The position numbers and the translations under genes were made by a program. This document shows, piece by piece, positions 16,457 through 25,820 of a stretch of 57,937 bases of DNA. Origin of the DNA: JBFGCA01 sp041567315 (GTDB lineage: Bacteria > Acidobacteriota > Thermoanaerobaculia > Multivoradales > JAHEKO01). The notes under the pieces were generated by a model that was not told the origin of the DNA, made no database searches, and worked only from the letters and a program-made list of their open reading frames with translations. The DNA is taken from positions 1 to 57,937 of the forward strand of contig JBFGCA010000014.1 in the NCBI GenBank assembly GCA_041567315.1. Reading direction: 5' to 3'. The number at the start of each line of letters is the position of its first letter. The stretch's first letter is position 1.

Positions 16457-19261
16457 ATGATCGGGGCTCGTCTGGTCGTTGCCGTGCTGCTGATGCTGAC
16501 GGGCCCTGGCGGGCCGTCGGCTGCGTGGGGCGAGACCGCTCCGTCGCCGTCCGCCCCCGACATTCCGGAGCCGGGGTCGGTCGAGGCGATCGCCGGGCTG
16601 ACCAGCGAGCCGCGGTTCTCTAGCCCGTGGGTGGCGTACGTGCCGGAGTCGGCGACGGTGCCGTCGCCCGGGGACTTCCTGGGGCGGCAGGTGGGGGCGG
16701 CCGGGGAGCTGACCCGGACGGAGGGGATCTACGGCTACCTGCGGGCCCTGGCGGCGTCTTCGCCGCGGGTTCGGGTGGAGGTCATCGGCGAGAGCGAGGA
16801 GGGGCGCGAGATCCTGCTCTTGGCGGTGGCCGACGAGGAGGGGATCGGGCGGCTCGACGAGCTCAAGGCGGCGACCGCGGCGCTGGCCGATCCGCGACGC
16901 ACCTCGCCCGAGCGGGCCGAGGAGCTGATCGCCGGGGCGCGGCCGATCTACTACTTCAACGCCGGGCTGCACTCGGACGAGACCGGCAGTCCCGAGGTGG
17001 CGATGGAGCTGGCCTACCGGCTGGCGGTCTCCGAGCGGCCGATGGTGCGGCGCATCCGCCAGCGGCTGGTGGTGCTGATCAACCCGGTGGCCGAGCCCGA
17101 CGGCCGCGACAAGATGGTCGACTGGTTCTACCGGTATCTGAAAGGCCGCACCGCCTACGACGCGCTGCCGCGGCAGTCGCCGCCCTACTGGGGGCGCTAC
17201 GTCTTCGTCGACATCAACCGCGACGCCCACCAGCAGAGCCAGGCGGCGACGCAGGCCATCTTCCGGATGTTCTTCGACTACCACCCGACGGTGATCCACG
17301 ACCTGCACGAGGCGATCGCGCTCCTCCAGACCTGGAACGGCACCGGGCCCTACAACCCCAACCTCGACCCCATCGTCACTAGCGAGGCGCTGGCGATGAG
17401 CTTCCACGAGGTGACGACGCTCACCGCACTGGGGATGCCGGGGGTGTGGACCTGGGACTTCGGCGAGGGCTTCGGCCTCCACTACGTCGACTCGATCGCC
17501 ATGAACCACAACGCCCTCGGCCGCGGCTACGAGACCTGGGGCAACGCCACCGCCGAGACCGTGGAGCGGGTGCTCGAGCCCGACGACGTCACCCGGCGCT
17601 GGTTCCGGCCCTGGCCCGCCGAGCGCCGCTTCCGCTGGTCGATGCGCGACAACGTGAACTACATGCAGACCGGCTGTCTGGCGATCCTCGACTGGTCGGC
17701 CGGCCACGCCGGCGAGCTGCTCCGCAACTTCTACCGCCGCGGCTACAAGTCGTGGCAGCGCGGCGTCGCCGGCGACCCCTACGCCTTCGTCATCCCGGCC
17801 GGGCAGGGCGACCGCCGCCGGGTGGCGCAGATGGTGAATCTGCTGCGCCGGCAGGGGATCGAGGTCGGCCGCGCCGCCGCACCGCTGGCCCTCGACGAGG
17901 GGAGCTTCCCGGCCGGCAGCTTCGTGGTGCGGCTCGATCAGCCCTACCGCAACTACGCGGTCGACCTGCTGCTGCCCCAGGAGTTCCCCGACGATGCCGA
18001 GAACCTGCCCTACGACGACGTCTCGTGGGCGCTGCCGGTCAACTACGGCGTCGAGACCCGGCGCATCGACGACCGGCGGGTGATGGAGGCGACGCTCGAG
18101 CCGCTCGCCGGCGAGGTCGAGCCGCGCGGCGCGGTGACCGGTGCAGGGCCGGTCTTCCTGCTCCGCGACGACGGGCAGGAGGCGCTGCTCGCCGCCCGCT
18201 ACCGACTGGCCGAGCTTCCGGTCGAGATCGCCGAGGCGCCGTTCGCGGCCGGCGGTGCCGACTACCCGGCGGGCTCGTGGATCGTCCGGGCCGGCGCCGG
18301 GCAGCGCGCCGTGCTCGCGGAGACCGCCGCCGAGCTGGCCCTGGACCTCATGGGCGTCCAGTCGGCGCCCGCGGTGCCGAGCCACCCGGCCACCGTCCCG
18401 CGGCTGGGCGTCTGGGTGCCGTGGGCCGACACCGACACCATCGGCTGGCTGCGCTACGTCCTCGACCAGGCGCGGGTCCCCTACGAGTACCTGCGCGACG
18501 AGGACCTGCGGGCCGGCGGTCTGCGCGAGCGCGTGGACGTCATCGTCTACGGCAGCGTCGACCTGGACCTCCAGGCCCAGATCCACGGCATCGAGCCGGT
18601 GATCGGGCCGATGCCCTTCGAGCGCACCCCGGAGACCCCGAGCCACGGCGTCCCCGCCGCCTCGAAGGACGTTACCGGCGGTCCCGGCTGGGAGGGCCTC
18701 GCCAACCTCGAGCGCTTCGTCGAGGCCGGCGGCGTCCTGATCACCCTCGGCAACGGCTCGACCCTGGCCCTCGAGGGCGGCCTGGTGCGCTTCGTCCGCC
18801 GCCTCCAGGCCGGGATCCGCACGCCCGGCGTCGAGCTCCGCACCCGCTTCCTGAAGCCCACCCACCCGATCGCCTACGGCTACCCCGAGACCACCTCGGT
18901 CTTCCGCACCAACTACCCGGTCTACGAGCCGCCGCGCCGCTGGCTGCGCATGGCCTACTGCACGTCGTGTCTCGACGGCCCGGTCGACGACCGCTGGGTG
19001 GTCATGCAGTGGGGCGCGGACGGAGCGGCCGGCGACGAGGGCGCGCCGATGGTGGTCAGCGGCGGCGCCGTCGGCGAAGAGCAGCTCGCCGGCCGCCCGG
19101 CCATCCTTGCCGTCCCCCGCGGCGCCGGCCTGATCGCGGTCTACAACTTCAACCCCGTCCACCGCACCCTCAACCGCTCCGACCAGCGCCTGCTGTGGAA
19201 CGCCATCCTCAACTGGCAGTCTTTGCGCGCCTTCGCGGACGCGGCGGCAACCGACGGTTGA
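16457..19261 (+). CDS. Exported M14-family zinc carboxypeptidase
   Basis: A 934-residue exported protein. ATG 16457 is chosen over 16376 because it begins a clean signal peptide (MIGARLVVAVLLMLTGPGG...). The M14 domain lies at about residues 80-400: GREILLLAV near 117, zinc motif HSDE with His172 and Glu175, and HDLHE at 281-285 with the distal zinc His. Unlike the 3264 homologue, the first zinc His is present. The C-terminal half repeats the architecture of that protein, ending in a Rossmann-like or amidotransferase-like domain (VDVIVYGSVD, then VEAGGVLITLGNG). Expected action: periplasmic release of C-terminal residues from peptides. A GTG-started M28 gene follows 32 bases later. Confidence 0.92.
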   Translation: MIGARLVVAVLLMLTGPGGPSAAWGETAPSPSAPDIPEPGSVEAIAGLTSEPRFSSPWVAYVPESATVPSPGDFLGRQVGAAGELTRTEGIYGYLRALAASSPRVRVEVIGESEEGREILLLAVADEEGIGRLDELKAATAALADPRRTSPERAEELIAGARPIYYFNAGLHSDETGSPEVAMELAYRLAVSERPMVRRIRQRLVVLINPVAEPDGRDKMVDWFYRYLKGRTAYDALPRQSPPYWGRYVFVDINRDAHQQSQAATQAIFRMFFDYHPTVIHDLHEAIALLQTWNGTGPYNPNLDPIVTSEALAMSFHEVTTLTALGMPGVWTWDFGEGFGLHYVDSIAMNHNALGRGYETWGNATAETVERVLEPDDVTRRWFRPWPAERRFRWSMRDNVNYMQTGCLAILDWSAGHAGELLRNFYRRGYKSWQRGVAGDPYAFVIPAGQGDRRRVAQMVNLLRRQGIEVGRAAAPLALDEGSFPAGSFVVRLDQPYRNYAVDLLLPQEFPDDAENLPYDDVSWALPVNYGVETRRIDDRRVMEATLEPLAGEVEPRGAVTGAGPVFLLRDDGQEALLAARYRLAELPVEIAEAPFAAGGADYPAGSWIVRAGAGQRAVLAETAAELALDLMGVQSAPAVPSHPATVPRLGVWVPWADTDTIGWLRYVLDQARVPYEYLRDEDLRAGGLRERVDVIVYGSVDLDLQAQIHGIEPVIGPMPFERTPETPSHGVPAASKDVTGGPGWEGLANLERFVEAGGVLITLGNGSTLALEGGLVRFVRRLQAGIRTPGVELRTRFLKPTHPIAYGYPETTSVFRTNYPVYEPPRRWLRMAYCTSCLDGPVDDRWVVMQWGADGAAGDEGAPMVVSGGAVGEEQLAGRPAILAVPRGAGLIAVYNFNPVHRTLNRSDQRLLWNAILNWQSLRAFADAAATDG

Positions 19262-19293
19262 TCGCGCGTCCGCACTCGACAGGAGGGAAACAG

Positions 19294-21444
19294 GTGAGTG
19301 ACGCTCATGGACTCGGAACCCTGCGGCGTCGATCCCCGGCCGTGGTCGTGCTGGCGGCATCCGTCGTCCTGGGAGGATGGGGCGCCGCCGCTGCCGAGCC
19401 GGACCCGATTCCCGGCTTTTCGCCGGCTGGCGCCGCGGCCCAGCGGGCGCTCGAAGAGCGGCTGGTCGAGCGGCTGGACCCGGCGGTCGTCGCGCGGCAC
19501 TTCCGGTTCCTCACCGAGGAGCCGCATCCGGCGGGGTCGGAGAGGACGCGGGAGCTGGCCGAGTACGTCCGCGACCGTTTCGCGGAGTACGGGCTCGAGG
19601 AGGTGCAGATCCAGCGCTACGACGTGCTGCTGCCGTGGCCGCGGGAGGTCGAGGTGTCGATGGTCGAGCCGGTCGAGTGGCGGGCCTCGCTGCGCGAGGA
19701 CGGCTACCCGGTCGACAAGGACAGCTACGCGGCCGAGGTGGGGCCGACCTACATCGGCATGTCGGCCTCGGGCGACGTCACCGCGCCGGTGATCTACGCC
19801 CACAGCGGCAATCCCGAGGACTACGACTGGCTGGAGAGCCAGGGGATCGACCCGGCGGGCAAGATCGCCATCGTCCGCTACTCGCAGCCCTACAGCTACC
19901 GCGGCTTCAAGGCCTGGGAGGCGGAGCGCCGCGGCGTGGCGGCGCTGCTCATCTACTCCGACCCGATGGAGGACGGCTACCGCCAGGGCGAGGTCTTCCC
20001 GCACGGCCCGTGGGGCCCCGAGAGCCACATCCAGCGCGGGGCGATCACCTACGACTTCATCGTGCCGGGCGATCCGCTGACCCCGGGGTGGCCGTCGGTC
20101 GAGGGGGCGCGGCGCATCCCGGTCGAGGAGGCGCGCTCGGTGCCGGGCATCATGGCGGTGCCGATGTCGTGGCGCGACGCCCGCGAGATCCTCGAGCGCC
20201 TGGGCGGGCCGGTCGCCCCCTGGAGCTGGCAGGGCGGGCTGCCGTTCACGTACCACGTCGGCCCCGGCGCCGCGAAGCTGCGGGTCAGGGTCGACATGGA
20301 CGGCGGCATCCGGCCGCTCTGGGTGGTCACCGGCAAGATCCGCGGCAGCGAGAAGCCCGACGAGACCGTCGTCCTCGGCAACCACCTCGACGCCTGGGTC
20401 TACGGCGGCGTCGACCCCAGCAGCGGCTCGGCCAGCCTGCTGGAAGCGGCCCGGGTGCTGGGCTCGCTGGCCCGCCAGGGCGAGCGGCCGCGGCGCAGCC
20501 TGGTGCTCGCCGGCTGGGACGCCGAGGAGTGGCACCTCACCGGCTCGACCGAGTGGGGCGAGCAGTTCGCCGACGAGCTGGGCCGCGGCGCCGTCGCCTA
20601 CCTGAACGTCGACAGCTCGACCAGCGGACCGAACTTCTCGGCCAGCGCGGTAGCCAGCCTCAACCCCCTGATCCGCTCGGTGGCGGCCGACGTTGTCGAC
20701 CCCAACACCCGCCGCAGCGTGCTCGACGCCTGGCGGGCCCGGGTGGGCCCCGACGGCGAGCTGATCGGCAACAACCTGGGCAGCGGCTCGGACTACACGG
20801 TGTTCCTCAACTTCCTCGGCATCCCGATCGTCGACATGACCTTCAACGGCCCCTACGGCGTCTACCACTCGCAGTACGACGACCTCTACTGGATGGAGCA
20901 CTTCGGCGACCCCGGCTACCGTTACATGACGGCGATGGTCGAAGTCTGGGGCCGGATGGCCCTGCGGCTGGCCAACGCCGAGGTGCTGCCCTACGACTTC
21001 CGCCCCTACGCCGCCACCGTCGCGGGCTTCCTCGACTCCCTCGCCGAGCTGCCCGAGGCCGCCTCGCGGCTCGACCTGACGGCGGTGCGCGCGCAGGTCG
21101 CCGCCTGGCAGACGGCCGCCGAGCGGCTGCAGGCGGCCATCGAGCGCGCCCTGGCCGCGCCGGGCGGCCCGCCCCCGGACGTCGCGGCGCTCAACGACGA
21201 CCTCCTGAAGGTCGAGCGCCTCTTCCTGCACGAGGAGGGCATCCCCGACCGCCCCTGGTTCAAGCACCTGCTCTACGCGCCGCGCTACACCTACGCCGCG
21301 ATGTCGCTCCCCGGCGTCCGCGAGGCCGCGGAGGGGGGCAACTGGACGTTGGCCGGCGAGCAGCTCGCGCTCCTCGTCGACCGGGTGCGGGCGGTGACCC
21401 GGGCGCTCGAGCAGGCGGTCTCGCGGCTGCCGTCGGCCGACTGA
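19294..21444 (+). CDS. Exported M28 aminopeptidase, glutamate-carboxypeptidase-II (PSMA)-like
   Basis: A 716-residue protein starting at GTG 19294, with AGGAGGG six bases upstream fixing the start. A signal peptide ends around AAAAEPDP. A PA domain (about residues 110-270) precedes the M28 core, where the two-zinc site is visible: NHLDAW with His364, GGVDPSSG with Asp374, WDAEEW with Glu411/Glu412, NVDSS, and VYHSQYDD with His525. A C-terminal helical dimerisation-like domain follows, as in human PSMA. The order and spacing match PSMA-like enzymes that remove acidic or N-terminal residues from small peptides. It sits between an M14 peptidase and a second M28, so the three probably work together outside the cell membrane. 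Confidence 0.92.
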   Translation: MSDAHGLGTLRRRSPAVVVLAASVVLGGWGAAAAEPDPIPGFSPAGAAAQRALEERLVERLDPAVVARHFRFLTEEPHPAGSERTRELAEYVRDRFAEYGLEEVQIQRYDVLLPWPREVEVSMVEPVEWRASLREDGYPVDKDSYAAEVGPTYIGMSASGDVTAPVIYAHSGNPEDYDWLESQGIDPAGKIAIVRYSQPYSYRGFKAWEAERRGVAALLIYSDPMEDGYRQGEVFPHGPWGPESHIQRGAITYDFIVPGDPLTPGWPSVEGARRIPVEEARSVPGIMAVPMSWRDAREILERLGGPVAPWSWQGGLPFTYHVGPGAAKLRVRVDMDGGIRPLWVVTGKIRGSEKPDETVVLGNHLDAWVYGGVDPSSGSASLLEAARVLGSLARQGERPRRSLVLAGWDAEEWHLTGSTEWGEQFADELGRGAVAYLNVDSSTSGPNFSASAVASLNPLIRSVAADVVDPNTRRSVLDAWRARVGPDGELIGNNLGSGSDYTVFLNFLGIPIVDMTFNGPYGVYHSQYDDLYWMEHFGDPGYRYMTAMVEVWGRMALRLANAEVLPYDFRPYAATVAGFLDSLAELPEAASRLDLTAVRAQVAAWQTAAERLQAAIERALAAPGGPPPDVAALNDDLLKVERLFLHEEGIPDRPWFKHLLYAPRYTYAAMSLPGVREAAEGGNWTLAGEQLALLVDRVRAVTRALEQAVSRLPSAD

Positions 21445-21581
21445 TTCAGGCATCGGCGACGCCGCGGGCCGCTCGCTCACCGCTGAGTCCGTGGGGCCGT
21501 TCCGGCGCCCGCCGGGCGGCGTGCCGGCGACTCGGCGCTCGGGAGGTTAAGGTAGACCGGTCCCCGCGAAAGGAGATCGCC

Positions 21582-22118
21582 ATGCCCAAGCCGATGCAAC
21601 GGATCGCCGCCGCCCTCTTCGCCACTTGCGTCGCCGCCTCTCACCTGCCGGCGCAGGTCATCACTCCGATGAGCGACGGACGGCTGATCGACGTCAACGG
21701 CAAGCTGATCACCGAGGTGTTCGGCCTCACCGGGACCGACGAGGCCACCGCGGTGGTGCGGGTCAACAACGACCGGCTGATCCTCCTCCGGGTCGGGCGG
21801 ACCGAGTTCCTGCCCCTGACCGGCACCGGCACCAGCCAGACCCTCTATTTCGAGTCCACGGACTGCTCGGGTCAGGCCTGGATGACCAAGGACAAGGGGA
21901 ATTTCGGGCGCAGCTACCGGCTCCAGGGGCCCGACCAGACCCTCTACCTGGGCGACCCCTCGACGCAGCAGCTGGTCACCGCCCGCAGCCAGCGCGACAA
22001 GGAGCTGGTCTGCCAGCCGTTCGGTCCGTTCGAGATCTCGGTCCTCGTCGCCGACCCGGTCACCGACCTGCTGGTGGAGTTCACCCCGCCGTTCATCGTC
22101 TTCGCCCCGAAACAGTAG
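21582..22118 (+). CDS. Small exported protein of unknown function
   Basis: A 178-residue protein with an AAAGGAG ribosome site before ATG 21582 and a signal peptide ending near LPAQ (residue 25). The mature part is beta-rich, with INGK-like repeats (LIDVNGKLITEVFGLTGTDEA), and has two cysteines (Cys-Ser-Gly and Cys-Gln-Pro) that could form a disulfide. A similar DGRLIDVNGK pattern occurs in small exported proteins whose family I cannot name. It lies between two M28 peptidase genes, so it may be in the same transcript; no specific role can be inferred. Confidence 0.72.
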   Translation: MPKPMQRIAAALFATCVAASHLPAQVITPMSDGRLIDVNGKLITEVFGLTGTDEATAVVRVNNDRLILLRVGRTEFLPLTGTGTSQTLYFESTDCSGQAWMTKDKGNFGRSYRLQGPDQTLYLGDPSTQQLVTARSQRDKELVCQPFGPFEISVLVADPVTDLLVEFTPPFIVFAPKQ

Positions 22119-22182
22119 GACGGTGCCACCACGCGCGGCTCGCGGCTCCCGGCAGGTCAGCTCGAGTAGGAGCCGAGCAAAG

Positions 22183-24375
22183 ATGAGGTGTCGGCGGGCA
22201 ATCCGGCTTGTCCTGGCGCTGCTGCCGGCGCTCCCCGGCGCGGCCACGGCAGAGGAGCTGGTCGGCTTCTCGGCCGCGTCGGCGCGGCGGCAGCTCGACT
22301 ACGAGGCGCGGCTGGCGGCCGAGATCTCGGCCGAGCGGATCGGGCGGCACCTGGAGTGGCTGAGCGCCCGACCCCACCGCCCGGGCTCGGAGGGCGCGCG
22401 GGTGACCGCCGAGTACCTCCACCAGCGGCTCGCCGAGTACGGCTTCCAAGTCGAGACCGAGCGCTACGTGGGCTACCTGCCGGCGCCGGTCGCGGTGTCG
22501 CTCGAGCTGCTCGAGCCGGTCGAGGAGGCGTTGCCCACCACCGAGCCGCCGGTCGAGGGCGACCCGTTCGCCGCCCAGGCCGCCGACCACCCCGGCTGGA
22601 GCGGCTACTCGCCCTCCGGCGAGGCGACGGGCCACGTGGTCTACGGCGGCTACGGCTCGGAGGCCGAGCTGCAACGGCTCGCCGAGATGGGGGTCGACCT
22701 CCGCGGCCGGGTGCTGCTGCTCCGGAACTTCGGCACCGGCGAAGGGCGCAAGGTGCGCAACGTCGAGCGCTTCGGGGCGGCCGGCGTGGTGCTCTACACC
22801 GACCCGGCCGAGGACGGCTACCCGTTCGGCGATGTGTACCCGGACGGCAACTGGCGCCCGCCGGGGAGCATCATGCGCCGCTCGATCGCCTTCCTCCCCT
22901 GGGAGGGTGACCCGCTGTCCCCCGGCTGGGCCTCGGTGCCCGGGGCCCGCCGGCTCGACCCGGCCGAGGTGCCGCTGCCAGCGATCCCGGTGCTGCCGGT
23001 CTCCTACGAGACCGCCCGGCGCCTCCTCGCCCACCTCGGCGGGCCGGTGGCGCCGCCCGACATGCAGGGCGCCCTGCCGCTGACCTACCGTTTGGGGCCG
23101 GGGCCGGCCAAGGTCCGCATCCGCACCCAGATGGACAACCGCGACCGGCCGATGCTCGACGTCGTCGGCCGCCTCGCCGGCGAGAGCGAGCCCGACCAGT
23201 GGGTTCTGGCCGGCAACCACCACGACGCCTGGATCTTCGGGGCCGGCGACCCGTCGAGCGGCACCGCCGCCCTGCTCGAGCTGGCGCGGGCTGCCGGCGA
23301 GCTGGCGCGCCAGGGGCTGCGGCCGCGGCGCACCCTGGTGGTGGCCTTCTGGGACGCCGAGGAGATGGTCCTGGGGGGCAGCACCGAATGGGTGGAGGAG
23401 CACGCCGCCGAGCTGCTCGAGAAGGCGGTGGCCGCGATCAACATGGACTCGGCGGTGTTCAACCCCGACCGCGCGCTGAGCGTCGCCGCCCACCCCACGC
23501 TCCACGCGCTGTTCCGCTCGGTCGCCCGGGCCGTGCCCGACCCGCGGGCCGGCCGCTCCACCTGGGAGGTCTGGCGCGACCTCCAGAACCGCTACCGCCT
23601 GGTGCCCGGAGTGGACGGCTGGGGCGAGTTCTTCGGGCCGTACCTCGAGCCGGGCCGCGAGCTGGCCGAGCCCTGGGTGTTCGAGGTGCCCTACGACGAC
23701 GCGGCGCCGTTCTTCCACCTGCTGGCGCTCCCCGCCTCGGACATGTACTACGGCGCCGACTACGGCATGTACCACTCGATCTACGAGAACTACCGCTGGA
23801 TGACGACCGTGGTCGATCCCGGCTTCTCCTACCACCGGGTGATGGCGCTGATCCAGGGCCTGGCGGCTCTGCGGCTGGCCAACGCCGACCTGGTGCCGCT
23901 CGACTACGCCGGCGAGGCCCGGTGGTGGCGGCTCGCCCTCGAGGATCTCGCGGCGGTGGCGGCCCGCCGCCGCCAGGAGGTACCGCGTCTGGCGCGGCTC
24001 GCAGAGCTGATCGACCAATGGGAGACCGCGGCCACCGCGCTCGCCGTCGAGGCCGCCGCGCTTCTGGCCGACGAGACGCGGGCCACGGCCGTCGCCGGCG
24101 CACTGCCGGCCGTTAGCCGGATGCTGGCCCAGGCGGCCCGCGACTTCCAGCGCCCCGAGGGCCGCCCCGGCGCGATCCACGAGCGCAACCTCTTCGCCGG
24201 CTCGAGCTACGAGTTCGAGGCGGTCTCGGGCAGCACCCTGCCCGGGCTGCGCTTTGCCCTCGACAAGGGCGACCTCGAGACCGCCGCCCGCGAGGCCGAC
24301 CTCCACGTCGCGGCGCTCGAGCGGCGCCTCGCCACCCTCGAAGCGATCCGGCAGCGGCTCGGCGGGCTGCGATAG
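22183..24375 (+). CDS. Exported M28 aminopeptidase, PSMA-like, second paralogue
   Basis: A 730-residue paralogue of the 19294 product. ATG 22183 begins a signal peptide (MRCRRAIRLVLALLPALPG...); AGGAG lies about ten bases upstream. The PA domain (about 110-260) contains VDLRGRVLLLRNFG. The M28 zinc site shows GNHHDAW at residues 344-350, GDPSSG, WDAEEM and MYHSIYENY near the C-terminal His. All metal and catalytic residues look conserved, so it should be active, perhaps with a different side-chain preference from its neighbour. It ends the peptidase block; the direct repeat begins 12 bases after its stop. Confidence 0.92.
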   Translation: MRCRRAIRLVLALLPALPGAATAEELVGFSAASARRQLDYEARLAAEISAERIGRHLEWLSARPHRPGSEGARVTAEYLHQRLAEYGFQVETERYVGYLPAPVAVSLELLEPVEEALPTTEPPVEGDPFAAQAADHPGWSGYSPSGEATGHVVYGGYGSEAELQRLAEMGVDLRGRVLLLRNFGTGEGRKVRNVERFGAAGVVLYTDPAEDGYPFGDVYPDGNWRPPGSIMRRSIAFLPWEGDPLSPGWASVPGARRLDPAEVPLPAIPVLPVSYETARRLLAHLGGPVAPPDMQGALPLTYRLGPGPAKVRIRTQMDNRDRPMLDVVGRLAGESEPDQWVLAGNHHDAWIFGAGDPSSGTAALLELARAAGELARQGLRPRRTLVVAFWDAEEMVLGGSTEWVEEHAAELLEKAVAAINMDSAVFNPDRALSVAAHPTLHALFRSVARAVPDPRAGRSTWEVWRDLQNRYRLVPGVDGWGEFFGPYLEPGRELAEPWVFEVPYDDAAPFFHLLALPASDMYYGADYGMYHSIYENYRWMTTVVDPGFSYHRVMALIQGLAALRLANADLVPLDYAGEARWWRLALEDLAAVAARRRQEVPRLARLAELIDQWETAATALAVEAAALLADETRATAVAGALPAVSRMLAQAARDFQRPEGRPGAIHERNLFAGSSYEFEAVSGSTLPGLRFALDKGDLETAAREADLHVAALERRLATLEAIRQRLGGLR

Positions 24376-24387
24376 GGCCTGCGGCCG

Positions 24388-24418
24388 CAAGACGCTTCGC
24401 GCCGGGGACCTTCTCCCC
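24388..24418 (+). repeat. Left copy of 31-bp direct repeat flanking the gdhA-PPDK cassette
   Basis: The segment begins CAAGACGCTTCG and ends GGACCTTCTCCCC. It matches 30401-30431 at 28 of 31 bases by eye, in the same orientation. It starts 12 bases after the M28 stop. GGGGA and TCCCC within it could pair as a 5-bp hairpin, so a 3'-end (terminator-like) role is possible besides a recombination scar. Confidence 0.75.
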
Positions 24419-24505
24419 CGACGGGGCCCTCGAGATCGGGCCCTTGTATCATTCCACCGGTGGAGCGGCGAGCACCGCTCCACATGCCACCGGGGGGGAG
24501 CGGGG

Positions 24506-25789
24506 ATGACCAAGCCGTTCAACTCGTTCGCCATGGCCCAGGCGCAGTTCGACGCCGCGGCCGATATTCTTGAGTTCGACGACTCCGCCAGGGATCTGCT
24601 CCGCTACCCAATGCGCGAGTACTCGTTTGCCATCCCGGCCCGCATGGACGACGGCTCGGTGCGGGTGTTTCGCGGCTTCCGGGTGCAGCACAACGACGCC
24701 AAGGGTCCCTGCAAGGGCGGCATTCGCTTCCATCCGCTCGAAACGCTCGACACCGTTCGCGCCTTGGCCATGTGGATGACCTGGAAATGCGCCGTGGTGG
24801 ACATCCCCCTGGGTGGCGCCAAGGGGGGCGTGGTCTGCGACCCCCACCATCTCAGTCTCCGAGAACAGGAGACCATCTGCCGCGGCTATGTGCGTCGCAT
24901 GGGCCACAACATGGGCCCGCAACGGGACGTTCCGGCGCCCGACGTCATGACCTCGGCTCAACACATGTTGTGGATGCTGGACGAGTTCGAGGCCATTCAC
25001 GGATCCAAGCAACCCGGATTCATCACCGGCAAGCCGGTGGGCGTCGGCGGCTCGCAGGGCAGGGCGGAGGCCACCGGGTTCGGGCTCGTCTTCGCTCTGC
25101 GTGAAGCCCTCAAAGAGCTCGGCATCAGGCCGGGTGACACCACGGCCAGCGTGCAGGGCTTCGGCAACGTGGCGCAGAACGCCGTCCGCCTGTACCACCA
25201 GATCGGCGGCCGAGCGGTCTGTGTCTCCTGCTGGGACCAGGCGGACGGAAAGAGCTACGCCTTCCGCAAGAAGGATGGCGTAGATCTCGACGAGCTCGTC
25301 GCCATCGTCAATCGATTCGGGGATATCGACAAAGACAAGGCTCGCGACCTCGGATACGAAGTCTTGGCGGGAGAAGACTGGATAGCACAGGACGTGGACA
25401 TTCTCATCCCGGCTGCCCTCGAGAATCAGATCACGGAAGAAGATGTTCCTCGCATCAGCCAGCGCGTGCGCATCATCGCCGAGGGCGCGAACGGCCCGAC
25501 GACACCCGAGGCCGACCGGCTCCTGGAAAAGCGCGACGTCTTCGTCATCCCCGACCTGCTGGCCAACGCGGGTGGCGTGACGGCGAGCTATTTCGAGCAG
25601 GTCCAGAGCAACAGCAATTACTACTGGGACCGCGACGAGGTGCTGGGGAAGCTGGACGTGAAGATGACAGCGGCCTTTGTTGCGGTGAGCGAAGTCGTTC
25701 GCCAGCGCCGCCTGTACCCGCGCACGGCCGCCTATGTGATCGCCGTGGACCGCGTCGCACGGGCGTCGCGCGATCGCGGTTGGATTTGA
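24506..25789 (+). CDS. gdhA: Glu/Leu/Phe/Val-type NAD(P)-dependent amino acid dehydrogenase
   Basis: A 427-residue enzyme, the usual length for hexameric glutamate dehydrogenases. Landmarks: NDAKGPCKGGIRFHP near residue 65, PLGGAKGGVVCDP with the catalytic-region Lys near 105, a glycine-rich NAD-binding loop VQGFGNVAQNAV near 218, and NAGGVTASYFE near 355. It oxidatively deaminates glutamate or a similar amino acid to the 2-oxo acid plus ammonia, or runs in reverse. The ribosome site is GGGGGGAG before ATG 24506. It heads a three-gene block with two PPDK N-domain proteins and has more A/T at third codon positions than neighbouring genes. Glutamate is most likely by family; substrate is not settled by sequence. 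Confidence 0.92.
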   Translation: MTKPFNSFAMAQAQFDAAADILEFDDSARDLLRYPMREYSFAIPARMDDGSVRVFRGFRVQHNDAKGPCKGGIRFHPLETLDTVRALAMWMTWKCAVVDIPLGGAKGGVVCDPHHLSLREQETICRGYVRRMGHNMGPQRDVPAPDVMTSAQHMLWMLDEFEAIHGSKQPGFITGKPVGVGGSQGRAEATGFGLVFALREALKELGIRPGDTTASVQGFGNVAQNAVRLYHQIGGRAVCVSCWDQADGKSYAFRKKDGVDLDELVAIVNRFGDIDKDKARDLGYEVLAGEDWIAQDVDILIPAALENQITEEDVPRISQRVRIIAEGANGPTTPEADRLLEKRDVFVIPDLLANAGGVTASYFEQVQSNSNYYWDRDEVLGKLDVKMTAAFVAVSEVVRQRRLYPRTAAYVIAVDRVARASRDRGWI

Positions 25790-25820
25790 CCGTGCGGCGG
25801 TCTCGCCCGACGCTCCTACT

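Noticed and set aside
16421..19360. Minus-strand frame of about 980 codons opposite the M14 peptidase gene
   Set aside because: Product is Val/Asp/Gly/His-rich with no domain; the plus-strand M14 motifs are unambiguous.
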